Of a stretch of DNA of 23,502 bases, positions 1-8,457 are shown piece after piece. A program made the translations under genes and the position numbers. Each line of letters starts with the position of its first letter. Position 1 is the stretch's first letter. The DNA comes from SIG701 sp045577175 (lineage in GTDB: Bacteria; Bacillota; Clostridia; Oscillospirales; CAG-272). The stretch covers positions 1 to 23,502 of the forward strand of contig JAZNHT010000071.1 of the NCBI GenBank assembly GCA_045577175.1, given 5' to 3'. The notes beneath the pieces were generated by a model. The model was not told the DNA's origin. It did no database searches and was given only the letters and a program-made list of their open reading frames with translations.

Positions 1-24
1 GAACCTTTTTCGCGAAAAAGGTTC
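1..24. terminator. Perfect 24-bp palindrome, possible nifJ terminator
   Basis: The first 24 bases are a perfect inverted repeat: GAACCTTTTTCG followed by its exact reverse complement. It lies 22 bp past the nifJ stop codon, so the nifJ transcript would form a 12-bp stem there. The A/T core gives short T-runs within the stem, but the window edge hides whatever follows, so a U-tract cannot be judged. It could be an intrinsic terminator or one member of a dispersed palindromic repeat. Confidence 0.4.
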
Positions 25-46
25 CCCCGCAGTTCTTTACAAATTA

Positions 47-3000
47 TTATTCATAGAGTTTGCCCATTTTGAGCAGTCTCTCATATTTAGCCTTAGCGTT
101 GGTTTCAGCCTTCTGGAAGAGATCAGCAGCTCTTTCGGGGAAGGCGGCAGCCAGACGGCTGTAACGGTTCTCGGACTTGATGAAGTCAACGTAGCTGGCG
201 GTGGGCTCCTTGCTATCGATGGACATGGGGTTCTTACCCTCGGCCTTGAGAGCAGGGTTGTAGCGGAACATCTGCCAGTAGCCGGATTCAACAGCCTTCT
301 TCATTTCGAGCTGGCAGTTAGCCATTGTGCCCTTAATACCGTGCATTTCGCAAGGAGCGTAGCCGATAATAATGGAAGGACCGTTGTAAGCTTCAGCTTC
401 TGTGAGAGCCTTGAGGAGCTGGTTCATATCAGCACCCATAGCAACCTGTGCTACGTATACATAGCCGTAGGACATAGCGATTTCAGCGAGGTTCTTCTTG
501 CTGATTGCCTTACCTGCAGCAGCGAACTGAGCAACCTGACCGATGTTGGAAGCCTTGGACGCCTGTCCGCCTGTGTTGGAGTAAACCTCGGTATCGAATA
601 CCATGATGTTTACGTCCTCGCCGGAAGCGATTACGTGGTCGAGACCGCCGAAGCCGATGTCGTATGCCCAACCGTCACCACCGAAGATCCATACGGACTT
701 CTTGGCGAGGTAGGTCTTCTCAGCGAGAATTTCGGGAGCGACCGGGCAGCCCTGTGCGGCAGCCTTCTCAAGCTCGGCGATGAGAGCCTCGGCAGCGGCG
801 GTGTTCGCCTTGCCGTCGTTCTTCGTGTCGAGGTACGCCTTAGCGGCAGCCTTGAACTCGTCGGAAGCCTTATCGGAGGCCATCATTTCCTCAACCTTTG
901 CGATGAGGCGGTTACGGATCACCTTCTGACCGAGGTACATACCGAGACCGTGCTCAGCGTTGTCCTCAAACAGGGAGTTAGCCCAAGCGGGACCGCGACC
1001 GGTCATGTTGTTGACGGTGTACGGCGTAGCCGGTGCGGAGCCACCCCAGATGGAGGAACAGCCGGTAGCGTTGGAGATGTACATTCTCTCACCGAACAGC
1101 TGGGTGATGAGACGTGCGTAAGAGGTCTCTGCACAGCCTGCGCAGGAGCCGGAGAACTCAAGCAGCGGCTGCTTGAACTGGGATCCCTTGACGGTGGCAT
1201 TGATAAGCTCGGGCTTCTCTGCTACGTTTGCAACAGCGTAATCCCACGGAGCCTGCTGATCCTCCTGCGTCTCGCGGAGTACCATGCGGATTGCCTTCTT
1301 GTCGGTGCCGTCCTTCTCAGCCTTAGCGGTGACAGGGCAAGCCTTGACGCAGAGCGTACAACCCATACAATCCATCGGGGAGACAGCCATCGTGAACTTG
1401 TAGTTCGTCTTGAGAACCGGCTTCTCGGTGAACTTGGTGTTTGCGGGAGCCTTGGCAGCCTCCTCCTCCGTCATAGCGAACGGACGGATGGTAGCGTGCG
1501 GGCAGACGAATGCACAGTTGTTACACTGGATACAGTTTTCAGGAATCCACTCGGGAACGTATACGGCAACGCCGCGCTTCTCGGATGCTGCGGAGCCCTG
1601 CGGGAACGTACCGTCCACGTAATCCTCGAATGCGGAAACGGGGAGGGAGTCACCTGCCATGGCGTTGGTGGGCTTCACGACGGTGTTGACGAACTTCTCG
1701 AGATCGGCTCTCTTGGAGGTGAAAGCAGCTGCGGGAGCGTCGGGAGCGACATCTGCCCAAGCGGCGGGAACCTTAACCTCAACGAAAGCGTCTGCGCCTG
1801 CATCGATTGCGGCGTAGTTGAGATCAACGATAGCCTGTCCCTTCTTGATGTAGGACTTGTAAGCGGCCTTCTTCATGTAGTCGATTGCTTCGTCCTTCGG
1901 CAAAATGCCTGCGAGGGAGAAGAATGCGGACTGCAGAACGGTATTCTTAACCTTGGCGTTGCCGATCTTCTTCGTAGCGATCGTGGTAGCGTCGATGGTG
2001 TAGAACTTGATGTTGTTCTTGGCGATGTATGCCTTGACCTTTGCGGGGAGGTTAGCCTCGAGACCTTCCATATCCCAAGCGCAGTCAAGCAGGAACGTGC
2101 CGCCCGGCTTAACGTCGGAGATCATGTCATACTTCTTCAGGTAGGAGGAGTTATGGCAAGCGACGAAGTCAGCCTTGTTGATGTAGTAAGGAGACTTGAT
2201 CGGTGCATCACCGAAGCGGAGGTGGGAGATGGTGATACCGGAGGTCTTCTTGGAGTCGTACTGGAAGTACGCCTGGATGTACTTATCGGTGTGGTCACCG
2301 ATGATCTTGATGGAGTTCTTGTTAGCGCCGACAGTACCGTCACCGCCGAGACCCCAGAACTTGCATGCGATGGTGCCCTTTGCAGCGGTATCGGGAGCGG
2401 GCTTCTCCTCGAGGGAAAGACCGGTCACGTCGTCAACGATACCGATGGTGAAGTTCTCCTTCGGAGCGTCCTTCGCGAGGTTCTCGTATACTGCGAATAC
2501 GGAGGACGGCGGGGTATCCTTGGAGCCGAGGCCGTAACGACCGCCGACAACGGTCATACCGGTTCTGCCGACCTTGGCAAGAGCGGTGACAACGTCGAGG
2601 TACAGCGGCTCACCGAGGGAGCCGGGCTCCTTGGTGCGGTCGAGGACAGCGATCTTCTTGACGGTTGCGGGGATCGCTGCAGCGAGTTTCTCAGCAACGA
2701 ACGGACGGTACAGGCGGACTTTGACAAGACCGACCTTCTCGCCGTTTGCGTTCATGTAATCGATAACCTCTTCTGCAACGTCGCAGATAGAGCCCATGGC
2801 GATGATGACGCGGTCAGCGTCCGGGGCACCGTAGTAGTTGAAGAGTTCATAGTTGGTACCGATCTTCTCGTTGACCCGGTGCATGTAGTCCTCAACGATT
2901 GCCGGGAATGCATCGTAGTACTTGTTGCACGCCTCACGGTGCTGGAAGAAGATGTCGCCGTTCTCGGCAGAGCCGCGGAGTACGGGATGCTCGGGGTTGA

Positions 3001-3622
3001 GGGAGCGTGCGCGGAATGCGGCGATGGCGTCCTTGTCAACCATTTCCTTGAGATCCTCATAGTCCCACGTCTCGATCTTCTGGATCTCGTGAGAGGTACG
3101 GAAGCCGTCGAAGAAGTTCAGAACCGGAACGCGGCCCTTGATAGTAGCGAGGTGCGCTACAGCGCCGAGGTCCATAACTTCCTGCGGGTTGGATTCAGCC
3201 AGCATAGCGAAACCGGTCTGGCGGCACGCATATACGTCGGAGTGGTCGCCGAAGATGTTCAGTGCGTGGGAAGCAACGCAGCGTGCGGATACGTGAATAA
3301 CGCACGGAAGCAGCTCACCTGCGATCTTGTACATGTTCGGGATCATGAGGAGCAGACCCTGGGAAGCGGTGTAGGTGGTGGTAAGCGCACCTGCTGCGAG
3401 GGAGCCGTGAACGGCACCTGCGGCACCTGCCTCAGACTGCATTTCGACAACCTTTACGGTGTCGCCCATGATGTTCTTCAAGCCGCCGGCAGACCAGGTA
3501 TCGGTCACGTCTGCCATAACGGAAGAAGGCGTAATGGGGTAGATTGCGGCAACCTCGGTAAACGCATACGAAGCATGCGCCGCGGCGGTGTTGCCGTCCA
3601 TGGAAAGTTTCTTTCTTGCCAT
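47..3622 (-). CDS. nifJ: Pyruvate:ferredoxin (flavodoxin) oxidoreductase
   Basis: This 1191-residue protein matches the usual length of the single-chain homodimeric enzyme. It oxidises pyruvate with CoA to acetyl-CoA and CO2 in the cytoplasm, passing electrons to ferredoxin. The N-terminal pyruvate-binding domain opens with YPITPSS (about 28-34). A ferredoxin-like insert carries two 4Fe-4S motifs, CIQCNNCAFVCP (about 695-707) and CMGCTLCVKACP (about 749-761). The C-terminal thiamine diphosphate domain has CAGCAETS (about 824) for the proximal cluster, GGDGWAYDIGFGG (about 979) and NTGGQAS (about 1014). I chose the ATG at 3622, giving MARKKLSMDGN, because an AAGGAGG site sits just upstream and family alignments begin here; an in-frame ATG at 3700 would add 26 unlikely residues. 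It is monocistronic, with a strong promoter 80 bp upstream. No key motif is missing. Confidence 0.97.
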   Translation of the reverse strand: MARKKLSMDGNTAAAHASYAFTEVAAIYPITPSSVMADVTDTWSAGGLKNIMGDTVKVVEMQSEAGAAGAVHGSLAAGALTTTYTASQGLLLMIPNMYKIAGELLPCVIHVSARCVASHALNIFGDHSDVYACRQTGFAMLAESNPQEVMDLGAVAHLATIKGRVPVLNFFDGFRTSHEIQKIETWDYEDLKEMVDKDAIAAFRARSLNPEHPVLRGSAENGDIFFQHREACNKYYDAFPAIVEDYMHRVNEKIGTNYELFNYYGAPDADRVIIAMGSICDVAEEVIDYMNANGEKVGLVKVRLYRPFVAEKLAAAIPATVKKIAVLDRTKEPGSLGEPLYLDVVTALAKVGRTGMTVVGGRYGLGSKDTPPSSVFAVYENLAKDAPKENFTIGIVDDVTGLSLEEKPAPDTAAKGTIACKFWGLGGDGTVGANKNSIKIIGDHTDKYIQAYFQYDSKKTSGITISHLRFGDAPIKSPYYINKADFVACHNSSYLKKYDMISDVKPGGTFLLDCAWDMEGLEANLPAKVKAYIAKNNIKFYTIDATTIATKKIGNAKVKNTVLQSAFFSLAGILPKDEAIDYMKKAAYKSYIKKGQAIVDLNYAAIDAGADAFVEVKVPAAWADVAPDAPAAAFTSKRADLEKFVNTVVKPTNAMAGDSLPVSAFEDYVDGTFPQGSAASEKRGVAVYVPEWIPENCIQCNNCAFVCPHATIRPFAMTEEEAAKAPANTKFTEKPVLKTNYKFTMAVSPMDCMGCTLCVKACPVTAKAEKDGTDKKAIRMVLRETQEDQQAPWDYAVANVAEKPELINATVKGSQFKQPLLEFSGSCAGCAETSYARLITQLFGERMYISNATGCSSIWGGSAPATPYTVNNMTGRGPAWANSLFEDNAEHGLGMYLGQKVIRNRLIAKVEEMMASDKASDEFKAAAKAYLDTKNDGKANTAAAEALIAELEKAAAQGCPVAPEILAEKTYLAKKSVWIFGGDGWAYDIGFGGLDHVIASGEDVNIMVFDTEVYSNTGGQASKASNIGQVAQFAAAGKAISKKNLAEIAMSYGYVYVAQVAMGADMNQLLKALTEAEAYNGPSIIIGYAPCEMHGIKGTMANCQLEMKKAVESGYWQMFRYNPALKAEGKNPMSIDSKEPTASYVDFIKSENRYSRLAAAFPERAADLFQKAETNAKAKYERLLKMGKLYE

Positions 3623-3702
3623 GATGGGAAATCCTCCTTGAGAAGTGTTATTTTTGTATGGATATGCGCACGGATAGCCGAACGCATCTTCATTCAGCAT
3701 AT

Positions 3703-3731
3703 ATTATACATCTTTTTTTTTCATTTGTAAA
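3703..3731 (-). promoter_or_regulatory. Promoter of nifJ
   Basis: Read on the minus strand, TTTACA (3726-3731) and TATAAT (3703-3708) are separated by exactly 17 bp. The predicted start near 3696 leaves a leader of roughly 75 nt before the nifJ ATG. The surroundings are A/T-rich, unlike the flanking genes. The match to the housekeeping sigma-factor consensus is strong. Confidence 0.75.
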
Positions 3732-3822
3732 TATGATTTTGGAGATAAAAGAGTAAAATTTTAGAAAAAAGGGGCGAAATCGCGCAGGTGCGGCGCGCGA
3801 GTGCCGCAGTGCTGCCTTTTTA

Positions 3823-4323
3823 TGCAGGAGGTGTGTAGCGCGGCACACCTCCTGCACCACCGCCACGCCAAAAGGGGCGGGGAAAAAGATCCCCGCCCCT
3901 TTGGAAACCCCACCCCAGGGGTGCAGTTGGAATTATATCACACCTACCACTTTCGCCAAAGCGGTAATTGTTGCGTTCAGAATTTCCCCTCTGCTATCGC
4001 TGACAGTACGTTTGCAGAATTGCGCTACGCTATCCCGTATCAAACTTCATCTCCGCATACTGTGAGCGATCGGAATTTGTACGTTGAAACTTTCGCTAAT
4101 CTTTCGCACCGCAGGTGCGTCTTTTACGATGACGTTTTTGCTGTGTTAGCACTGCACGCCGATCATGACTCTCCTCTAAAACTGAGGATAAAGTGGTATG
4201 TTGGCGTGCAATTACAGTTAAAAGAGCGCTATCGGGGATAAGTGGTGTCGGAGAGAAGGGCGCTCCCTTCTCTCTGACCGTGGCGGTGGTCGTAGGAGGC
4301 GTTCCACGTTTAACGCCTCCTAC
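3823..4323. repeat. Mirror-symmetric intergenic element, copy A
   Basis: This fills the gap between birA and the nifJ promoter. Its modules run in order. First is a 13-bp hairpin at 3823-3835/3844-3856. Next is a 12-bp hairpin, AAAGGGGCGGGG, at 3871-3882/3891-3902, then the palindrome CACCCCAGGGGTG at 3911-3923. A terminal repeat follows with CCTACCACTTTCGCC near 3943. The core comes next, then the inverted terminal repeat AAAGTGGTATGTTGG near 4190. It closes with a 10-bp hairpin at 4251-4260/4265-4274 and a 12-bp hairpin at 4292-4303/4312-4323. The closing half mirrors the opening half. No ORF is conserved with the other copies, so I call it non-coding. Bases 3732-3822 and 4324-4363 hold nothing I recognise. 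Confidence 0.8.
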
Positions 4324-4363
4324 ATCTCTCCCTATTTACGGGGATTCGGGGGCAGAGCCCTTG

Positions 4364-5164
4364 TCATATCTTTATGCTGATTTCCCCCGAGGAGAGCGCC
4401 TCCTCCGCGCCGCTGTCGCGGCGGACGGCAAGCCCTGCGTCGTCATCCACGGCGAGTGCTGTCGCGCTGTAGCGATCCTCTCCGCGGATCACCTCAATGC
4501 GCCGCCCGATCACAAAACAGCGGCGGCGGTATTCGTCCATGTATGCAGGTCGGTCGTCGGCGATCTCCCCGTACCGGCGGAAAAATTCCGTCAGAAACGA
4601 TGCCGAAAGCCGCGCACGGATGTCTGCTTCCGCCTCGGTCAGCAGCGCACCGGCGATGTCGGCGATCTCTTCGGGAAAACCGCCCGGCGGCGGCAGGATG
4701 TTTATCCCGATGCCGAGGACGGCATACGCGAGCGTGCCGCCTGCTGCGGACGATCCCTCCGTCAGGATACCCGCGACCTTCCTTCCGTCAAAAAACAGAT
4801 CGTTCACCCATTTGATTCCGACCTCCTTGCCCGTCACCTGCGCGATTGCGTCCGCTGCGGCAACAGCCGCCGCTGTGGTGATCCGAACGGCGCGCTCGGC
4901 GGCGATCGTCGGGCGGAGAAGCACGCTTATGTACAGCCCCGTCCCGTCGGGGGAGAAAAATGTCCGTCCGCGCCGTCCGCGACCGGCACTCTGGGCGGCG
5001 GCGATCAGCACCGCGCCGTGCGGTGCGCCTGCATGTGCCGCCTCACGCAGGGCTGTGTTCGTCGAGGCGATTTCCTCCACGACGGTCAGCTTTGTGACGG
5101 GCGTATCCGCGGGCAAATAGCGGCGCACGAGTGCTTCCGTGAGCCTGTCGGCGGTCTCTTTCAT
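4364..5164 (-). CDS. birA: Biotin-protein ligase, monofunctional BirA type
   Basis: The 266-residue product should activate biotin with ATP and attach it to the acceptor lysine of biotin-dependent carboxylases or decarboxylases in the cytoplasm. The catalytic domain is complete. STNTALRE lies about residues 34-41, the adenylate-binding loop GRGRRGR about 61-67, the catalytic KWVNDL about 118-123 and GILTE about 132-136. A short C-terminal domain follows from roughly 215. There is no N-terminal helix-turn-helix, so unlike E. coli BirA it cannot act as the biotin-operon repressor in the known way. I chose the ATG at 5164 because GGAGG lies 8-9 bases upstream; an upstream in-frame ATG at 5197 has no comparable site. 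No biotin biosynthesis or carboxylase gene is in view. Confidence 0.92.
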   Translation of the reverse strand: MKETADRLTEALVRRYLPADTPVTKLTVVEEIASTNTALREAAHAGAPHGAVLIAAAQSAGRGRRGRTFFSPDGTGLYISVLLRPTIAAERAVRITTAAAVAAADAIAQVTGKEVGIKWVNDLFFDGRKVAGILTEGSSAAGGTLAYAVLGIGINILPPPGGFPEEIADIAGALLTEAEADIRARLSASFLTEFFRRYGEIADDRPAYMDEYRRRCFVIGRRIEVIRGEDRYSATALAVDDDAGLAVRRDSGAEEALSSGEISIKI

Positions 5165-5235
5165 GTCGTTTTTTCCTCCAATGGCAAAAAATCGCATAAT
5201 TATTCGTCAAAATTCATCTGTTTTCCAAAAAACTC

Positions 5236-5264
5236 TTGCAACACGGGCAAGATTGTGGTATCAT
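5236..5264 (+). promoter_or_regulatory. Possible plus-strand promoter, antisense to the amidohydrolase
   Basis: TTGCAA (5236-5241) and TATCAT (5259-5264) are 17 bp apart on the plus strand, followed directly by ATAATG. A transcript from here would run antisense through the amidohydrolase gene towards the acyl-CoA synthetase at 6204. The gap is A/T-rich, so chance resemblance is possible. The minus-strand genes on either side need their own signals, and I found no good minus-strand promoter in this gap. Confidence 0.25.
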
Positions 5265-5282
5265 ATAATGTACGGCTTTCAC

Positions 5283-6095
5283 TTACAGACCGAGGGCGCG
5301 TGCGGCGTTTCCGCCGAGGATCGCCTCTTTGTCCGCCTCGCTTATGGTGAGGGCGCGGACGAAATCCGCCGCCTGCAAAGGGGAGCCCCACGGGCAGTCG
5401 GAGGCAAACAGAATCCGCTCGGCACCGTGCGTGCGGATGATTTTTTCGACGGTGGCGGGATCGGTGTACGCTGTGATCGCGGCGAGATCGAAAAATACGT
5501 TTTTGTCGCCGAGGTATCGGAGCGCTTCGTCATAGGTGCGGTTGGCACCGCCGTGGGCAAAAACGATCATCGGTCTGTCCGGATTCTTGCCGTCATAGAC
5601 GGCATCGAGAAACCGCGCCGCGCGGTCGGCAGGGCAGTGCACCGTCTCGGGAAAGCCGTCGTCCACGCCTGCGTGGGTGACGATCATCAGACCGTGCGCG
5701 AGCGCCTCCTTGGCGATGCGGACGTAGCGTTCGTCATCGATCATGACGCCTTGATAATCGGGGTGAATCTTTATTCCCTTCAGCCCGAGTGCGGCGATTT
5801 TTGCGACGTGGGCTTTGATGTCCCCGTCCTCGGGGTGGATGCCGCCGAAGGAGAGCAGGTTCGGATATACTTCGTGCAAAGCGGCGGCACATTCGTTGAC
5901 CGTATCAAACTGGGACGGCTTGGTGACGACGGGCAGAACGACGCCGAGATCGACGCCTGCCTCTGTGAGAACGCGGGTGAGATCTGCCGCCGTGCCGTTT
6001 GTGTGCGGCGTGTGACCGCCCTTGGCGGCGAGCATACCGATCGTCTTCTCCGCGATTTTGTCGGGGAACTGGTGGGTGTGAAAATCAATAATCAT
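5283..6095 (-). CDS. Metal-dependent amidohydrolase (amidohydrolase 2-like TIM barrel)
   Basis: This 270-residue protein looks like the amidohydrolase-related family that includes ACMS decarboxylase-like enzymes. The metal-binding HTH motif (FHTHQFP) is at residues 6-8. It is followed by KIHPDYQG with a conserved lysine-histidine pair, THAG, FAHGG and ASDCPWG near the C-terminus, where the aspartate is the usual metal or catalytic residue. These are the hydrolase or decarboxylase metal ligands in the expected order. The substrate cannot be read from sequence. The ATG at 6095 has AAGGAG upstream (GACAAGGAGCCAATT); a longer start at 6161 would lie upstream of the predicted promoter. It is divergent from the acyl-CoA synthetase at 6204, so a related role in acid or aromatic metabolism is possible but unproven. 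Confidence 0.82.
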   Translation of the reverse strand: MIIDFHTHQFPDKIAEKTIGMLAAKGGHTPHTNGTAADLTRVLTEAGVDLGVVLPVVTKPSQFDTVNECAAALHEVYPNLLSFGGIHPEDGDIKAHVAKIAALGLKGIKIHPDYQGVMIDDERYVRIAKEALAHGLMIVTHAGVDDGFPETVHCPADRAARFLDAVYDGKNPDRPMIVFAHGGANRTYDEALRYLGDKNVFFDLAAITAYTDPATVEKIIRTHGAERILFASDCPWGSPLQAADFVRALTISEADKEAILGGNAARALGL

Positions 6096-6125
6096 AATTG
6101 GCTCCTTGTCGGTGTGTACGCATAT

Positions 6126-6154
6126 ATTGTACTCCGACAGGCGCGAAAGTGCAA
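6126..6154 (-). promoter_or_regulatory. Promoter of the amidohydrolase gene
   Basis: On the minus strand TTGCAC (6149-6154) and TACAAT (6126-6131) are spaced by 17 bp, which gives a leader of about 25 nt before the ATG at 6095. The divergent acyl-CoA synthetase starts only 108 bp away, so its own promoter would overlap this region. I could not find a convincing plus-strand pair. Confidence 0.65.
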
Positions 6155-6203
6155 GACACATTTTTTGAATATTTTTGCAGAGAACAGAAACGGAGACTAT
6201 CCT

Positions 6204-7844
6204 ATGCCGATTACGGAATTTTTGGAAAGAAATGCGCGGCTGTACCCGACGGAGGCGGCGCTGACGGAGATCACGCCGCAGAATCAGCCGGAGAGACAGG
6301 TGACGTGGCGGGAGTTTAACCTGATTGAGACGGCGGAGGGCAAGGAATACCGCCGCGAGATCACGTGGCGGCAGTTTGATACATACGCAAACCGCTTTGC
6401 GAATCTGCTCATGACGCGCGGCGTGAAGAAGGGCGACAAGGTTGCGATTCTTCTGATGAACTGCATTGAGTGGCTGCCGGTGTATTTCGGTATTCTCAAG
6501 ACGGGTGCGCTGGCGGTGCCGATGAATTACCGCTATGCGTCCGACGAGATTCTATACTGTGCCGATCTCGCCGACTGCTCGATGATGATCTTCGGACCCG
6601 AATTTACGGAGCGTATCGAAGCCGTTCGCGAAAAAATGACGGGCATCACCGATTATTTCTTCGTCGGCAGACAGGACGAGACGCCCACGTTTGCGGATAA
6701 CTACGAGAGAATGGTCTATCACTGCTCCTCCGTCGCTCCGCCTGTGGAGATCACGGACGAGGATGACGGCGCGATTTATTTTTCCTCCGGCACGACCGGT
6801 TTCCCGAAGGCGATTCTCCATTCGCACAGGGCGCTTGTGTCCTCGTGCGTGACGGAGCAGGCGCACCACTCGCAATCGCGCGAGGACGTGTTCCTCTGCA
6901 TTCCGCCGCTGTATCACACGGGTGCGAAGATGCACTGGTTCGGCTCGCTCTTGTCCGGCTCCCGTGCCGTGCTTCTGCGCGGCGTGAAGCCGGAGTGGAT
7001 TTTGCAGAGTGCCGCCGAGGAAAAGGCGAGCATTGTGTGGCTTCTTGTGCCGTGGGCGCAGGATCTTCTGGACGCGCTGGATCGCGGCGAGGTTTCGCTT
7101 GCGGATTACAATCTGGAAAACTGGCGGCTCATGCACGTCGGCGCACAGCCGGTGCCGCCGAGCCTGATCCGCCGCTGGAAATCCGTATTTCCGCATCACG
7201 AATATGACACAAACTACGGCTTGTCCGAATCGATCGGACCGGGCTGTGTCCATCTCGGCGTGGAGAATATCGATCACGTCGGTGCGATCGGCAAGGCAGG
7301 CTACGGCTGGAAAACGCGCATACTGGACGAGCACGGAGAGGACGTGGCACGCGGCGAGGTCGGCGAGCTTGCGGTATCCGGACCGGGCGTGATGCGCTGC
7401 TACTACAAAAATCCCGAGGCTACGGCGGAGGTGATCCGCGGCGAGTGGCTTATGACGGGCGATATGGCAAAAGAGGACGAGGACGGCTTTATCTACCTCG
7501 TTGACCGTAAGAAGGACGTCATTATCACGGGCGGCGAGAACCTGTATCCCGTGCAGATTGAGGACTACCTCCGTGCGCATGAAAAAATCAAGGATGTGGC
7601 GGTCATCGGCCTGCCGCACGAGCGTCTCGGCGAGATCGCGGCGGCGATTGTATCGGTGAAGGACGGAGAGACGCTGACGGAAGCGGAGCTTGAGGAATTT
7701 TGCCTCGGTATGCCGAGATACAAGCGTCCGAGAAAGTGGATTTTCGCGGACGTGCCGCGCAATCCGACCGGCAAGATCGAGAAGCCGAAGCTCAGAGAGA
7801 TGTACTGCGCGGCGCGCTTGGTTGAGGCGGCTACGACGAACTGA
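6204..7844 (+). CDS. AMP-forming acyl-CoA synthetase (AMP-binding ligase)
   Basis: The 546-residue product belongs to the class I adenylate-forming superfamily and should couple a carboxylic acid to CoA via an acyl-adenylate. The phosphate-binding loop SSGTTGFPK is at about 194-202 and the adenine-binding NYGLSES at about 336-342. The WLMTGDM motif carrying the ribose-binding aspartate is at about 412-418. The hinge region DRKKDVIITGGENLYP starts near 434, and the catalytic lysine motif PTGKIEKPK is at about 521-529. Length and motif order suit medium- or long-chain fatty acid or aryl-acid CoA ligases; the substrate cannot be fixed. The ATG at 6204 follows a CGGAG site. An oddity is a near-duplicate N-terminal stretch (QVTWREFN at 32-39, EITWRQFD at 52-59). 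It precedes the ior-paaK cluster in the same direction but is separated by element B. Confidence 0.9.
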   Translation: MPITEFLERNARLYPTEAALTEITPQNQPERQVTWREFNLIETAEGKEYRREITWRQFDTYANRFANLLMTRGVKKGDKVAILLMNCIEWLPVYFGILKTGALAVPMNYRYASDEILYCADLADCSMMIFGPEFTERIEAVREKMTGITDYFFVGRQDETPTFADNYERMVYHCSSVAPPVEITDEDDGAIYFSSGTTGFPKAILHSHRALVSSCVTEQAHHSQSREDVFLCIPPLYHTGAKMHWFGSLLSGSRAVLLRGVKPEWILQSAAEEKASIVWLLVPWAQDLLDALDRGEVSLADYNLENWRLMHVGAQPVPPSLIRRWKSVFPHHEYDTNYGLSESIGPGCVHLGVENIDHVGAIGKAGYGWKTRILDEHGEDVARGEVGELAVSGPGVMRCYYKNPEATAEVIRGEWLMTGDMAKEDEDGFIYLVDRKKDVIITGGENLYPVQIEDYLRAHEKIKDVAVIGLPHERLGEIAAAIVSVKDGETLTEAELEEFCLGMPRYKRPRKWIFADVPRNPTGKIEKPKLREMYCAARLVEAATTN

Positions 7845-7892
7845 TGGGGATGCCCCCATCGCCCCGGTTCTAAGTAACATTTGCGCGGGGGA

Positions 7893-8382
7893 TTAGGAGG
7901 CGCGTAGCGCGGCGCGCCTCCTAAAACCACCTCCGCAGCAAGGGGAGAGGGGCATTCCCTCTCCCCTGCACCCCTTACCCTTGGGGTGCAGCGGTAACGG
8001 TGCGCTAACATACCACTTTTGCCCAAGCGGTATCGTTGCGTTTTGAAACCCTTCTGCACGGACAGACAGTATGTCTGTAAGATCGCGGTAATGTTTACCT
8101 GCAATCAAACCACTGTCCACGCGTACTGTTTCCGATCAGGAAATTGTACGTATGAGTTTCAAGTGATCCCTCGCGCGAAGCGCGTCTTTTACAAAAACGT
8201 TTTCGCAATGGATGCATTGCAGTTCGATGCGAGGTTCCCGGTTTTCCGCGTCAGCGGAAACGACTGCTTAGGCAGTCGAGGGAATCCTCGACGCAAATGG
8301 CGGCACCCTCTTTGGTGTGGCAGGTGGTCGCAGATGCCTACGGCATCTGCAAGAGGCAGTGCCGCGCTACACACCTCCTGCA
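7893..8382. repeat. Intergenic element, copy B (right end rearranged)
   Basis: This fills the gap between the acyl-CoA synthetase and iorA. The outer hairpin TTAGGAGGCGCG is at 7893-7904 with its partner at 7913-7924 and the same 8-nt loop (TAGCGCGG) as copy A. A 10-bp hairpin GGGGAGAGGG follows at 7942-7951/7957-7966, then TGCACCCC...GGGGTGCA. The left terminal repeat with AACATACCACTTTTGC starts near 8008. The core carries the three-way-junction motif at 8229-8294. The right terminal repeat is absent; instead there is a GCAGATGCC/GGCATCTGC hairpin and a closing ACACCTCCTGCA at 8371-8382. A separate 7-bp hairpin (7843-7849/7854-7860) overlaps the preceding stop codon but lacks a T-run. I see no clear iorA promoter in 8383-8457. 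Confidence 0.75.
8229..8294 (+). repeat. Three-way-junction motif, copy in element B
   Basis: This 66-nt stretch has an outer stem (GAGGTTCCC with GGGAATCCTC) enclosing two adjacent 7-bp hairpins: TTTCCGC-GTCA-GCGGAAA and CGACTGC-TTAG-GCAGTCG. The second hairpin has a T-A pair where the other copies have C-G, which is a compensatory change. Confidence 0.7.
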
Positions 8383-8457
8383 TAAAAGAGCGTACCCTGT
8401 GCGCAAACAGCAGAATAGGAAAAACAAAAAACAATACATACACCCGGAGAACACACT

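Noticed and set aside
3623..3700. Longer nifJ start at 3700
   Set aside because: It adds 26 residues not expected in the family, would translate the AAGGAGG site, and lies almost at the predicted transcription start.
341..3730. 1129-codon open frame on the plus strand opposite nifJ
   Set aside because: It lies antisense to a clear nifJ gene, has no recognisable motifs, and its low-complexity Leu/Gly/Val pattern is what codon bias on the other strand produces.
3801..4241. Open frames inside the intergenic elements (also about 8019-8627, 12594-13127 and 18798-19145)
   Set aside because: They translate hairpin repeats, are not conserved in frame between the copies, and have no convincing ribosome sites.
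5165..5197. Longer birA start at 5197
   Set aside because: It would add 11 residues (MRFFAIGGKND) that translate the GGAGG ribosome site of the better start at 5164.
6552..7880. 442-codon minus-strand frame opposite the acyl-CoA synthetase
   Set aside because: Antisense to a complete ligase with all adenylation motifs; no own motifs.
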